From NCBI GenBank assembly GCA_015680905.1, contig CM027378.1, positions 38,723,001 to 38,787,000 of the forward strand: a DNA stretch of 64,000 nucleotides, read 5' to 3'. Of the stretch, positions 23,113 through 35,971 are shown piece by piece; the first letter of the stretch is position 1, and each line of letters begins with the position of its first letter. This DNA is from Coptis chinensis. Its lineage: Eukaryota > Streptophyta > Magnoliopsida > Ranunculales > Ranunculaceae. The notes beneath the pieces are model-generated. The model did not search any database and was not told the DNA's origin. It was given only the letters and a program-made list of their open reading frames with translations. Position numbers and translations under genes: made by a program.

Positions 23113-24932
23113 CGTATAATTATCCTACCTAGGCATGAACTAATAAGCCCTTTTATTAATTAGATATAAGTCCTCATATGGGCGTGATACATGTATATTA
23201 TGTGCATAATTAATTTTAAAGTCTCGTGCCATGTTAAGGACTTGTACTAACCTATATTGGTTATGCATGCCAATTGTATATTTATCTGCAAGATAGAATG
23301 ATATTAATTTTATCTGCAAGTAATTTTATTTGCATGTTATCAATTGGTGTTCAATATATGATCTTTGTGGTAATATATTTGCATGCTTTCGCTGTTCTGT
23401 TATAGTGGTCAGAACTTGATCAATTTAATCGATGTGGTAATATATTTGCATGCTTTTGCTGTTCTGTTATAGTGGTCGGAACTTGATCAATTTAATCGAT
23501 GTGGTATTATTGGTTTGAAATATTATCTATGACATCTTCACAGGTTAATAATTTTGGATGTGGTTATATTTATAATTAAAAATATTTAATCTCTTTGAGA
23601 GAGATGTCACTGTTATTATATTTACAGTTTTCTATGCTTTAAAGAATATTTGGTTTATTGTCGAGTTTTGACATTGGATGTGATTTTTATACGTGTACTA
23701 AGTTGAGTCTAAACGGTATTAGTGTGATCTTGCGTAAATAACACTTATATAATTTAATGTGTCACCCATATCTTTAGATCTCTCCACGCCTCTTTGTTGA
23801 AAAGAAAAATGAAATAAATGTTTATGACTAATGATGTCATGTGAAAAGCCGCCCTAGAGAGGAACTAAGGTATTCGCCTTGTAGGCTGGTTGTATTCCTT
23901 GAGTGTACAGGAATATAGGTCTGGATTTCTTGAATGTACTTCAATGACCTATTATTTTTTTTATGCCCAAAAGAGGTTCTATTTATTATATGCATGGAAA
24001 GCCCAGAGATGGTTGTAAATCATAAGTTACGAGTGTACAGGATGAAAATATGTTCTTGGAGGCGATATCCCCACTTGGGACATATGTCTTGTATTGGCAC
24101 TCAGTGTGAGAGAGGCACACGGGTATGTATGATTTGGCAAATGTGTGAAATGCAAATCGTGGAGTAGGAACTAAATATTAGGTTATGTCTGTTTATAAAT
24201 AATTCAACGAGATAATTAATAAGTAAAGTGAAATATTAATTTTATGTATGAGTGAGTTATTGCATATGAATATTTATGTGTTATGATGTACATGATATCT
24301 TACAAAGAAATGTATATGTGGTTTGTGTGAGTTAATACTCACGAGGGATGAATGTACTCCCTGATTATGATATATTCCTCATTCTCATAAGTAGATGAGT
24401 GGTTTTTAAGTAAAAAATGTGTATCTGGTTTGTGTGATATATGATGGATGTGGTGGTGTGATTACTGTGATATGAATATTGATATTTGTGATATTTTCAG
24501 TATGATTATGCATACCCATGGTGGTTGCAGTGAGAGTGAAATAGATGTATACTTTAAAAGATTACGTTTGACAAATCTAACTTTGGTTTGCAAGAGGGTA
24601 TGACTTATTAACTTTTTATGCAGAGATATTGTCCTACCTTGACATGACGTGATAGATTAAAGGTAAGGTATAATTTGTTGTTTACTAGTTATATATAAAT
24701 TTTTATAGTGAGCTTGCTTGGAAGAAACTACACGCCATTTCGGAAAATGGAACTATCTAGTCTTCCAAGTTGAAATGGTTGGTAATGTTATATTAATTTA
24801 TTTGAAAGATTTAATGTAGTACTATATATTTTATTTTTAGTCATACTTATACCAACAAATTCAATTTGCTAACCCATGTTTGCTTTCTTTTGCAACGTGG
24901 GTGTGTTTTTGGAAACATAGATGGTGGAGTGC
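23113..24932. mobile_element. Unit F, middle part
   Basis: Non-coding, AT-rich, lying between the TSDs of A and C. Holds a tandem duplication at 23366. No gene found. Confidence 0.35.
23366..23499. repeat. Tandem duplication, 67 bp, two copies
   Basis: TGTGGTAATATATTTGCATG starts at 23366 and 23433; the copies differ at two or three bases. A third truncated start follows at 23500. Confidence 0.85.
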
Positions 24933-26340
24933 TGATAAGAGCCCAAAACTGTAGTTTTAACCCCTTAATAATCATACTGTTAGACCAATTATGTGAATAA
25001 TAAGTAAGAGTTAATACTGATTACGTGTTTTTATGCATTTCAGGCGTCAAAGTCCATTATGTGCAGAAATGTGCCACTTTAGCGAGATAAAGGAGCAAAA
25101 GTCAGCAGAACTTCCGAATGCCATATCTTTGGACTCAGACCTCGGATTGAGGCCTACCTTATGTCAAAACGACCGGCTCGGAAAGATCTTTGCAATGATC
25201 CAAGCCTTGACCCAATCAGAGTAGCAGAAGTGGACGAAAAGTCTGTGGAAGCCAACTGCAGCTGAAGAGGCCTTTTTGGAGTGAAAGAATTGGGTTTTGG
25301 GCCTGATTCTCTGGCCCAAAACATGGCTCCAAGCCCATGCACGATTTTTGGATCTGGATGTATAAAAACAAAAGCTTGACTCAGTGTTAATGGCAGTCAA
25401 TGGTAGATGGTTAGGTTAGAAAATAGAGGTAGCTTAGAATAGAAAGTAGCCATTAAAATAGCTTCTAGATCTAGTTTTATTTAAGAGTTTTAATTAAGTT
25501 TAGTTCCATTTAAATTATTGTATTAGATTAAACATTTGAATCTTGCTCTTAAATTTGATTAGATCAATAAAGTAGTGTTCTTTATCAATTTCGTTTTTTG
25601 TCATTTACAATTTATTAGATCTAAATTCAATTCTTGTTACCATTCAATTCTTAGTTATTAATTAGATTCCATTATTGTTTAATTAAGTAAATTTCAATGC
25701 TTTATATTATGTTTAGTTTTAATCTAAATGGAAATGATTATGAATGATTCAAGGCTAAACCTCCATTAGAGGGGTTGAGAAGCCTTGATGAAAGCTTGAT
25801 TCCGTTTAACGTAGAGTCGTCGTAATTTCTATTCCACGCCCGGAAATAATTAGTTCACCATGAGAATGGGTTTAATTGTTCACATGCTAGTTATAAATTG
25901 GTAGAAATGCCATGTGTAATTAGGGATTAGGAAGAACCGATTGTTCTGTGTAGCAGTTCAATTCGGATTACGACGACTCGTCGCTAGTGGATTAAGTTGA
26001 GTTAAGGTGGAATCAATCCCCCTCTAACTCCTTATCATCGAATCAACGTAGCATTCCCTTAGTTGTCTGATAATCGCTAGTTTGCATTTCGTGGGTAGTT
26101 GCATCGTAGTCTAGTTCGTAATTCGTAAATCTCTCATTGACTTTAAGTAGAGTATTGAGACTAGAAAACAAGCATACGGAAGGACTAAGAGTGGAACGAA
26201 TCACTCTACTCCACTATCGTCTATTGATCGAGAGTAGAAGAATTGATAAAAGAAAGAAAAAAGTCTAGTTTTAGTTTTACTTGTGTTTCGAAGTTTAATC
26301 GCTTCATTTCGTAGGTAGACTATTCATTTTATATTTATCA
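24933..26340 (+). repeat. 5' LTR of element C
   Basis: 1408 bp, TG...CA ends extending to the inverted pair TGATAA/TTATCA. By eye it differs from the 3' copy by only a few tens of bases. Small ORFs such as 25342-25154 (minus) recur in both LTRs only because the LTRs are identical. Confidence 0.95.
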
Positions 26341-26342
26341 AA

Positions 26343-26358
26343 TGGCGCCGCTGCCATC
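26343..26358 (+). promoter_or_regulatory. Primer-binding site of element C (tRNA-Asp type)
   Basis: TGGCGCCGCTGCCATC two bases after the LTR. It matches the start of the tRNA-Asp complement typical of Athila. Confidence 0.85.
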
Positions 26359-26990
26359 TTAGTTCACTTTCGTATTGTTTTCATAGTGTTAGTACTGTTT
26401 TTAAAGTCCCATTTCACCCACCCACCCTTGTTTGAATCATACTGTGGCTGTCCATTTTAGAGTTGAAAAATTCCGAGCAAAATTTACATCGAAGGCTAGG
26501 CGCTCTCCTTGAGCGACCCGCCCTCTATGTTTCTTGGACACCGACCACGCCCTAAAAACACTGTAGAATTGAAAATAGCTTCGAAGCGCTTGGCTACTTC
26601 TATTGGTGAGAGCGAAGCAATACTCGTGTTAAATTTTTCGGATTTCGGCGATTTTGATTGAACTTTGATCTTTCATATTTTTGATGTGTTTTAACTCGCT
26701 ATATACACCGAACAAAGCGTAAACAAGACGCTATTTATAAGCGAAGCAAGGACGAATCGTATTCCTTTCTTCCAAACCTCGTGATCTCTCGTTAGAGGTT
26801 TTATACTAGTATATCGAATTGTTAGGAGTGTTGCATGTTTAGTTAAGCTCGACTTAGTCTTGCATGAGATTAAGGTCCGGTAGAACAAAACACCAAACGT
26901 AAATACACAACAACACCAACAAACAAATCTATCTAGTATACCACACACTACACCTCTAGCTACTATTTTACACACACCACCGATATAATG
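26359..26990 (+). other. Non-coding leader of element C
   Basis: Contains a GC-rich string GGCGCTCTCC...GCGACCCGCCC at 26499-26523, like those in the leaders of A and E. No coding region. Confidence 0.6.
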
Positions 26991-28330
26991 GGGAAGAAAG
27001 AGAGACTCCTCTCTCGGACTTCTACAAAGCCTTGAGCGATAGCCCCAAATCTTGCATCGTTCTAGCAGACCAAATGGGATTTGAGAATCCCTCCAAATAT
27101 TTTTAATTTGTTACCCGCTTTTCATGGTTTAGACCATGAAAAACCTTATCGCCCCGCGTAGGATTGAACAAGTCTTAACAACATTCCACCATCCCACGGT
27201 TGGTGCGGAACAAATTAAATTAAGGGTATTCCCTTTCACCTTAGGCGATAAGGCGGCGCCTTGGTTAAACGCCCAAGCCTAATTGCAATGGACTCGTGGG
27301 CTAAACTTGTTCAATTTGTTTATGGAACATTTTACCCACCCCTAAAGACGGATGAGATGCTTTCCAAGATTCATTTCTTTTCGACAAAATCCTCATGAAT
27401 CATTTTCAGAGGCTTGGAATCGTTTCACCGATCTGCTTATAGAGTGTCCACACCATAACCTAGCTAAAGACACGTTAGTTCGTGCCTTTTCAAAGGACTT
27501 CAACATCACCATAAAGAAGTCCTTGACATTATGAATGGGGGTAGTTTCTTAAGTAAAGGAGCCCTGAGGAGGCTTATAAATTTTAGAGGACCAAACTAAG
27601 TTTAAATAATAATGGGGGTAGTGATGATATCCCCGCTCCGCTAGTTCTACTAATCTGATTAAGGCCGCCCGGTATGTTTGAAATTAAAACACGATTCGAG
27701 CTTAAAACTCTAATCGAATCACTCACTAAAAGGTAGAGGCCATTTCGTACAACAAAAGCCTATCCCCGTCATGAATGTAAATTCAAATCCATGTAGTTTC
27801 GGTTGGAGTCCCGAGCATCCCGACTCCCATCGGCCCTATAGCCTATGAACAGGTTTCTTCCATTAATAGTGAACCTAAGCCCTTGGAGACAAAATCCCAA
27901 CTTCGGTTGGAGAAATAACCAACAAGTCACACCTCAAGGGTACAATAATCAATATGTTAGGCCAACGACGGCTTTAACCAAGCTCCACTACGACAAGGAC
28001 AGTCGGGGTAATTTTAATAATTATAACAACCAAGTGCAACCTCGACAAGGTCAAGCACAAGGTCAAGGTAATTATAATAATTATAATGCTAATAGAGGTA
28101 TCGTTCGGTCAATAATAATTATCAGAATCCACCTATAAATAATTCACGTGAAATAGTTCAAACACCACCCGTGACTACTACACCCACACAATCGGATCGC
28201 CTTTGACACCTTCATACAAGTGAGCCAAAACTTTTCCAAACTATGGCTCAATCTAACCAACGGCTTCTACAATCCGTTAATAATTTAACCCAACAGGTTG
28301 GCTCAAGATAAAGCCCAAACCAAAGGTGTG
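26991..28330 (+). pseudogene. Athila gag, heavily broken (element C)
   Basis: Frames change repeatedly, but the order of Athila gag landmarks is intact. A capsid stretch at ~27150-27330 is followed by HESFSEAWNRFTDLLIECPH in the open piece 27352-27534. A knuckle at ~27795-27850 (PCSFGWSPEHPDSHRPY) has lost the second and third Cys. Then comes an Asn/Gln-rich tail with NPNFGWRNNQ (27845-28138). Downstream, ITTLRSGR near 28435 is the usual segment before protease. At least five frameshifts or stops make it non-functional. Confidence 0.7.
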
Positions 28331-28769
28331 TTGCCAAGTCACGCTAATACATAATCCTAAAACAACAAACACAGCCTTTGAGGTAACGGATAATACTAGT
28401 AATGAATTTGAAAAAGTAGGTGAGATAAATGCCATCACCACTCTCCGCTCGGGCAGAGTGGTTGATAACAAGGTAACTATGCCTATAGTTATCCCACCAA
28501 GAGATTCCCTACACCTACTATTTTACTAGATACCGAAATAGAACCCAAGAGCCTACCACCGTAGAGGTACCGGTTACAAACACAACCTAAGAAACAAAGC
28601 CACGGTTAAACATCCGGTGATACCATAGCTAAATATAGACGAAACCACCGTTTCCACAAAAATTAGCCATGTTAACTAGGGATACAAATTACGAGGAGAT
28701 TAGGGACGCGTTTTCAAGAATCTAACTATAAACCTTCCCTTCCTCGAAGCTATTAAAAGCTACCACATC

Positions 28770-29231
28770 ATGCTAAGTTTCTTAAGGAATTGTGTACTAC
28801 TAGGCGTAAAGACAAATATACCAAAAGACGCCTTTTTAACAGAACAATTCCCAACCTTATCTGAACATAATGGAATTGTTAAGTACAAGGACCCTGGTCG
28901 TCCTACTGTAAAAATGCACCTTAGGAGATTCCTATACGACGCCGCGTTATTAGACCTGGGGGCTAGTGTTAACTTACTCCCATTTTATTTGTATAGACAA
29001 ATAGGTCTAGACAAGATGCAACCCACTAAAATGACGTTGCAATTAGCTGATCGGTCTATTAAGTATCCTAAGGGTGTAGTCGAAAAAAATGTCCGCCGTA
29101 AAAGTTCGGGATTTCTACTATCCTGATTTTGTAGTCCTCGATCTGTAAGTCGCTAACGACTGGGTCCGATCATTTTAGGGCATCCTTTCCTGGCAACTGC
29201 CAATGCGCTAATTAATTGCCGTGATGGTTCA
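28770..29231 (+). pseudogene. Athila aspartic protease remnant (element C)
   Basis: Open piece 28770-29126 with the protease active-site region LLDLGASVNLLPF and the flap-side block MTLQLADRSIKYPKGVVE, both typical of Athila. The next part (FYYPDFVVLDL, then ILGHPFLATA-like codons around 29170-29210) is in other frames. The catalytic triad reads DLGAS where most retroviral-type proteases have DTGA/S; DLGAS is usual in Athila. Would cut the polyprotein; here it is broken by frameshifts. Confidence 0.75.
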
Positions 29232-30117
29232 ATGTCCATGTCTTTTGACCATCTTGCTGTTGAAGTCAATGTTTTTAAAACAAGGACACAGTTACCCGAT
29301 TCGTCTATAGATGGAGAGGTTAGCATGATCGAGAGCTTTGCTCGAGATTATTTCAACAACACGTTCCCTGATAGTCATATGCCCAAAATTCTTTCCTTTG
29401 GAAAGTCAGACTCCAACATTTTCATCCCTACACTAGTCGATACACATACTATTGATGAGGACGGGATAGATGACTTTCTCAAAGATGTAGAGGACTACCA
29501 TAGTAATGTGGATATGACCAATCTAGATGAGGAATTCGATGAGTTTTTTCGAGTAGGTGACAATTCACCCTATCAAGAACTAACTTGCATAACATCCACC
29601 TCGATTCCCCTCCTTCCACCCTTTCAAAGGAATCTCGAGTTTGCACTCGATCCTTTTGTTTCTCCTGTGCTTCATAATTTTTTAAATCCTCCTAGCAAAC
29701 AGATAATTCAGAAGGACAAACTATTTGACACCTTCATTTTCAGAATTGAGACAGTCCCTACACACACAATGAATGAGTTCGGTGCTAAAACCACATCCCC
29801 ATTGTGTACAGGCTGTCTTTCTACAACTTATCCATATCCACCACATTCTCCACAACCATTCACTCTTCCACACTTATTTACTAGAACACCCACTCATTCA
29901 AAAAATGAAAAATAAGGTGCATGATAGGTTACACAATAGGGTTATCCGACTTCGTTTTCATTCCACTAGGCTGCGTCGTAGGAAATCTTGGTGCTTGATT
30001 GTGTTTGGATATGTTTTTTGTGATATTTATATATGGAATGATCCACAACTATTTCGGTTGTTGATATATGATCAACTTCATGTTCATACATATGTTTTAG
30101 ATAAAGTCTCGAGTATC
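29232..30117 (+). pseudogene. Pol-replacing acidic ORF of element C
   Basis: The open piece 29232-29915 continues the protease-RT linker (SMSMSFDHLAVEVNVFK), then shows acidic segments with EDGIDDFLKDVED and NLDEEFDEFF. A frame change near 29900 leads to a C-terminal part (29915-30117) with KVHDRLHN and NDPQLFRLLIYDQL. Element A has the same order and the same DPQLFRLL motif. No polymerase motif appears between the linker and the shared post-coding block that follows at 30175. Function unknown. Confidence 0.5.
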
Positions 30118-31155
30118 TGACTATAAATGACTCAATTTCTGTGTTTGGTGCACTTCCTTTCACTTTAATATATTGGTGAGTGCACCATTAAGGTAACCGG
30201 GCCCTCCCTATGGAGTGTGTGGTTGTAAGTACCGGATCCTAAGTCCACGGTTCACATAGTTCACGTTTTCCACTCTTGCATATTTTTCTCGGATTTTTGA
30301 GTCATGTTTCTCTATGGTGTGAATTATGTCTTTATTGCTTATTGTTTTTCCTTCTAAAAATAAAATAATAAATAAAAATAAACATAGTAATCTAGGAAGT
30401 CTCGGGAATCTGACTTTAAAAGACCCACTGCTAAAAACAAATTTTCTAAGCTTCGTTGTAAAAAATTTGTTTGGGGGTGGGGTGTTCGTGTTTCGTAATA
30501 AATGTTTTATGTCCCATTAGAGTTGCTTAGGCCGCTTTTATTGTATTACGCTTCGGATTGACATAATCTATTAATTTAGAGTTCCTTCGTCAAGATAACT
30601 TACGTCATGCACGCACTTCGAGGCGTTTTCCACTATCTCGTATGTCATCCGAAGTCGGAATAGAGTGTTTTATGGATCATTGGATAGGAAATTCCCTCCT
30701 GATCATTTCCATATCTCATTCGAAAAAAATCGGACCGGTAACGGCGGCAATTTTGATTTGAAATTCGCAAAAAAAATCGAAAAAATCAAAATTTCGATTT
30801 TGGGCTTGGGGCCCAACCAGCTAACAAACAGCAAGGCGCAAATTTTACCTTCTTCAGCAACAGTTCATTTTTTTTTTCATCTTCCACCGCCATTAACAAA
30901 GCTCCAAACCTAGAAAAATAAAAATTAAAAAGAAATACAATAAACCCACGCTAAAAAATCAAATCCTAAACCCAAATCGCCTCTAAAACCAAACCACCAC
31001 AACCCCCCACCGATTTAAATAACAAAACCCACCGAAAAATTCAAAAAATTTGCGCCGCCACGCCACCACCACCACCACCACTGTTCTTTCAGTCGGTCAA
31101 GCTAAACCACCACCACCACATTATATTTAAACCCTCACTCCATTCCAAACACTAG
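30118..31155 (+). other. Post-coding spacer of element C
   Basis: Holds the block shared with A and B (30175-30250, 30395-30430) and an internal TTTGGGGGTGG box at 30470. A short (CCA)n run is at 31066-31081. No convincing gene. Confidence 0.6.
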
Positions 31156-32309
31156 ATGGCTCAACGCGAATTATACTGGGAGCAAGTTTTTCATCGCAGA
31201 CCATTTTCTACCCGTTTTTACGGTTGACGAATGGCTAGTAGAGACTGGAATAGTCTCGGTATTTTCGACCGAAGCCTTCTACCAATTAAGACTTGGTCCG
31301 ACGCTTCTACAACACCGGGAGTTGAGGGGAGTAGGATTTTTGTGATGGTAAGGAAGAAGAGAAGCGGAGTTGACTCATCGATCGTTATCGAGATTCTAGG
31401 CATTCCGCCTAGAATCCATCCGATGTCACTCTACAGAACCCGGTTTTTGGGGTGGAGCCATTGATGGCGTTCATGTCATCAATGGGAGCTACAATACAAA
31501 CTCCTATTGTGTTCGCCAGCATCCCTCGGGACCAACCAACCGGCTGACGTTCCCCGCTGGATTGGTCGGAATGTCCTAGGGAAGGACAAGGTCGGCGACA
31601 TCGGTCCGACTCGCCTCCACGTATTATGGGTACTCGGGAGCGTATACGATTTCGTATCCCCGGAGTTTTGCCGAGCATGATTAGGGGGGTCGGAAGGTCT
31701 TTGGCACCTCTTCCCCGTGTTAATCACCAAGATCATGCCGAAGATGAAAGCGACCCGTCCGAGAGGATTTACATTACCCCGCACCGTAACACGCCGTATC
31801 TATATAGGAGTGTGTCCAACAAGTTTGGAGGAGGGCTGAGGATAGAGAAGAAGAAGAAGAGGATGGAGGAGCTGAGAATGAAGAGGAGGAGGATGAGGAT
31901 GCCTCCGAGGATGAGGAGGACGTGACTGCTTTGATGCAGATGCCTTCCGAGGTGTTGGTTCGACGCGCAGTAACGCATGGCTATGCTTCATAGGGGGCAT
32001 CGCGTTCACTAAACACTATCTGCATTGCAGACCTCCGGACTCGACTTGACTATTCATCACAACTTCGAGATCCGCACCCACGAGAGGATGAGAGATGGGA
32101 GCAAGCGAGATGAGATGGAAGCCCAAAGGCCCGATTTTAGAGTGGATATGCTTGCACGCTTCCCACCTCATACGACTTCGGCTTCCGAGGACACAGCCTA
32201 CGGAGGCATGAGCGCCGCCGACGAAGGACGAATCGCCGCTGGACCTTCTCGAGCCCCAGAGCCACCACTAGAGAGTGTGCCCTCCGCCACCCGGGCGAAA
32301 TCGTTTTAG
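31156..32309 (+). pseudogene. Env-position ORF, copy 1 (Transposase_32-like)
   Basis: From the Met at 31156 one frame runs to 31464 with a single TGA at 31225-31227. It includes RELYWEQVFHRRPF, SRDWNSLGIFDRSL, SRIFVMVRKKRSGVDSSIVI and EILGIP. This order resembles the 'putative plant transposon protein' (Transposase_32) domain found downstream of pol in Athila elements. Frameshifts follow, and a very acidic Glu/Asp tail is encoded at ~31840-31990. Remaining codons to 32309 are open in another frame. Role unproven in any element. Confidence 0.5.
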
Positions 32310-33234
32310 AGAGTCCGAGGATTGATAGTAGTTGTTGTTTTATTTATTTTTGTTGTTTTTTATTGTAATTTAACTTTTATTTCCGTAATTTGAATTTTTG
32401 TAGCGGTACTCAATGAAATTTTAATATAAGGGCCTATTTTCATGATGCATGGTTGTTTCATATTGACCCCACCTTCCCAACTTGTTTGGGGGTGGTTTTA
32501 TCAATTCAAGCATGATTTTTGTATAACCCTCGTGATTAGAATTAATTGCGGAGTCAAGGTGAAAATATGGTTGTTTAGGGCAGAATATGATCAAGTATCA
32601 TTGTAGGATGAAATCTAGATTAAATAGGTACATTCTATCATAAAATCAACCTAAAAGATAATTGGGTTTGAATTAGAATCCGTGTTATGAGTTGTTTCCG
32701 TTTTTGAGTTTGGAAATTTTAGGATTTCCTGAACCGCCAGAATTAGTTTTGGCAACTTTCCGTTCCTTTTAGCAACTTTAAACCTATATAAACTTGATAC
32801 AAACTATTCTCACAACTCACACTACACCTAAACTCCATCACTCACCCTTCACACCCGCGATTCCCACGTTTCGACTTCATTTTTGCAAATCAAGAACTTC
32901 GGAGCGCCGCTTCAGAGTAATAAGCTGGCCTACACTTCTCCTCGAAAATTTTACTCGAAGGCGCCTACATATAGAAGCGACTCGCTTAAAACACCGGAAT
33001 TCCAAAATACTAAGAGAGGCCGCCCAAGTCAAGTCAAAAGCAGCGATTCGCTACTTCATCGAATTCCAAATTACAAAAGAGCGACTTCAGCGCCCTAGTT
33101 GAAGGCGCGGCACCGACTTCCGTGGACCAGAAATTTTCCAGTTTTTCGCGTAGTATCCGGATCTTTTCGCAGCTATTCCAAAGCGTAATTTTGAGATGAC
33201 ATCTCCAACATTGATACCGAACAGTTTTTCAAGA

Positions 33235-34125
33235 TTTGTTCCAAAGCACTACTTACGGTGCTTGGTTTCATGAGGTGATCACATACGTTGGCTGGGAACC
33301 TCTTATGGTAAGACCGGGTGAACTTTATTCTCCAAAGACTTGCATCTTATTTTTATAATAACTGCATTTTCTTTGAGAGACCGGACGGAGAACAAGTGTT
33401 CTCCATCAACATTGACGATGAACCAATGGAAATTACCGTGTTCTTGCTAGCATTTGTTCTTGGACTTGCTATGCCCGGCCGAGATACAAGACCCATGGTG
33501 CTATTGGGTCGATAATATGCATGTCTACATTTATGAGTCTTTGCACGAGGCTTCGGGGCAGTGCATTTTCCAGATTGAGGACCAAAGGGGACTATAACGT
33601 TGTTCTTGGTAGCCCGGGTCCATGAACATAGGAACTGTTATGTTTTGGATTATGCTAAACATTTTGGGGAATGCATTTTTTTCTTCGGTGAATGACGCCA
33701 CTTGCAGCGTTTTTTCCTTGCTTTAGCCAATGGGCCCGGTTCTATGACCTTCCCTTAACTTTGATGTCTAGTTTAGCACGAGCCCATACCATGAGGCATA
33801 AGTACCTTCTTATGCCCCGTTCTAGTTTCACGATTATGCTATGTTTCTTTCCCCGCTTTTTGTACACGCTTCACGGATTGGATTAGGGTAGACACGGTGC
33901 GACCCACCAATAGTATTATTCGATCTTTTCCGCAATGACTTGGCAAGGGTGGCGGATACAACCTCACCAGTTGCACCCTACACCCCATCAGACCAAGTGG
34001 CACTTAATAGGTTAGCAACCATAGATGATAAATGGCGTGAAGCCTGGCAAATTATCATAGCATGGCAGGACGCGAAGGAACCTCACTTCTTTATAGAAGT
34101 GGAGGATGACGAAGATGACGAATAA
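33235..34125 (+). pseudogene. Env-position ORF, copy 2 (Transposase_32-like)
   Basis: Broken frames around 33260-33480 read WFHEVITYVGWEPLMVRPG, then YNNCIFFERPDGEQVFSIN and EITVFLLAFVLGLA. The same order (RRRGWEPLV..., FYNCMLRGEDDRITVV..., VSGVLGIP) occurs in element B. The last open piece, 33940-34125, ends in an acidic tail (EVEDDEDDE), mirroring the acidic end of copy 1. Multiple stops and frameshifts are present. Confidence 0.5.
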
Positions 34126-34946
34126 CAGCGGGAGTGGAGGTAAGTTTTAGTTTTCGTTGGTAGTGTCTGCTTATGTCCCAAGCAATTTCATTCTTTTAAC
34201 CCCATAATGGGTAGAACTCGTGATAGAGTTGAGTTAGTTTTATTTCCTATATTAGCACGTTCTAACCTTTTTTGCAGATGTTCCCGAATTCCACGCTTCA
34301 ATGGTATTTTTTACTACCCTCTTTATTTAAATGCTTTGAGGACAAAGCATGTTTTTGTTTGGGGGCATAGAAACACGGTAATTAAGACATCCGCTAGGAT
34401 ATAAATATGTATAATATGCATTTGTTTTCTAGTAAAAATTTCAAAAATTTATAAATATAAATAAATAAGTTATGCTATACACTTAGGAATATTGGTATTG
34501 TTTCTTTCTCTATGCTCTTAACAATCTAGAAGTCTCACATAGCTTTTTTGCATCGTAATAATTGTTAGGAACTTAGGTTAATATGTAGGTAATAATCTTT
34601 GCATCTATCTATAAATATATTACATGAGTATCTATGATTGTTTGGCAAGAAGTTTCAAATCTAGGCTAGAGTACTTATTCTATAAATCCCTGTGAGAATA
34701 TAGCCTAAAGCCTTATATGAGTGAAACAATTGAGAAATGACACAAGGGAGAAGTAAAATCCGGATAGAGAAATCACACGCCCACTTGCTTGATCACTAAA
34801 CCATATCCTAATCGAGAATTTAGGCCACTTTTTGGATCGATATAGCCGAAATTCAAACCTATGAATTATTTTCCGCTAGTAAGCCCTTTGAGCCTTTCAT
34901 TAGCCCTTCCATAAACCACAATTCCTTTACCACAACAAAACAAAAA

Positions 34947-34949
34947 CAA

Positions 34950-35007
<58 letters not shown>
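34947..35007. repeat. poly(A)/(AT)n tract
   Basis: About 20 A followed by about 20 AT units. A second poly(A) run is at 35108-35136. Confidence 0.9.
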
Positions 35008-35010
<3 letters not shown>

Positions 35011-35105
35011 AATCAACCTACCCAATTAAGATAAGTCTGAAAATAGAATGAGTGAAGAAAGAAGAAGAGAAAAACCGTGGTAAACAAAAATTAGTTAGTT
35101 GCTTC

Positions 35106-35138
<33 letters not shown>

Positions 35139-35958
35139 GAAATAAAATAAAAACTCCAAAAATAGAATAAAAAGGGAGTAAAAAAGCCAAAGAAAAAGAA
35201 AAAAAAAATATGGCTAAGGATGGAAACAAATTGTAGAAGCAAAAGTAAATAACAAGGTTTTCTAGTTACATAATATGAAGACTCTATTATCTCGGACTTG
35301 TCCTTTAGAATATCCATTTCCTTCCTTCTTAAACCATCTCCTAATCCCCGTGAACACCTAATAAAGACCTCTAGCTCAATTAGGAATAGGTTAGTGTGAT
35401 AGTAAGTGGCAGATGTGTTTGATCGACCGGCTTCGTGTGTCATTGAGATTGTAAGGTAAAGTGTGCCCACTATACACCGGAGTAGCTTAAACTTGAGTGG
35501 AAAAATTAGAGTGTTGTTTCTTGACTATTATTGTGAGAACCTACTTAAGGACGCTTATTCGAAGTTCTCGAAAACAAACCCCGCTAAACATTTTATAGTA
35601 CTACTCATCAGGTATATGTTTATTGTAGATGATAGATTATTATGCATATATTAGCTTAGGTTTTTGACTTGGTTATTCTTGTTCATAGCTAGTGAGACGA
35701 TAGATAATTTGGAGCATGAATAAGGAAACAATAGTTTTATTTTCTTAGTCGTTTGAAGATAGATGAAGTTTTGTGAGTACCTTCATCGAAAACTCTCACG
35801 AGGTTATAACTCGTCCACTAGGGAATTCCTAGTGGTTTAAGGCCTTGTTGCATATGGTCAATGCAATCGCACTCAGCCAAAACGAGATTAGGTAGAACTC
35901 CATTTTGGTCACTTATTCTAATTTCTCATCGTTGCTTGAGGACAAGCAAAAAATCTTT

Positions 35959-35971
35959 GTTTGGGGTGGTT
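35959..35971 (+). promoter_or_regulatory. Polypurine tract of element C
   Basis: GTTTGGGGTGGTT directly before the 3' LTR, preceded by TTGAGGACAA as in A and B. Confidence 0.7.

Noticed and set aside
25154..25400. Small minus-strand ORFs repeated at 36193-36439
   Set aside because: They recur only because the two LTRs of element C are nearly identical.
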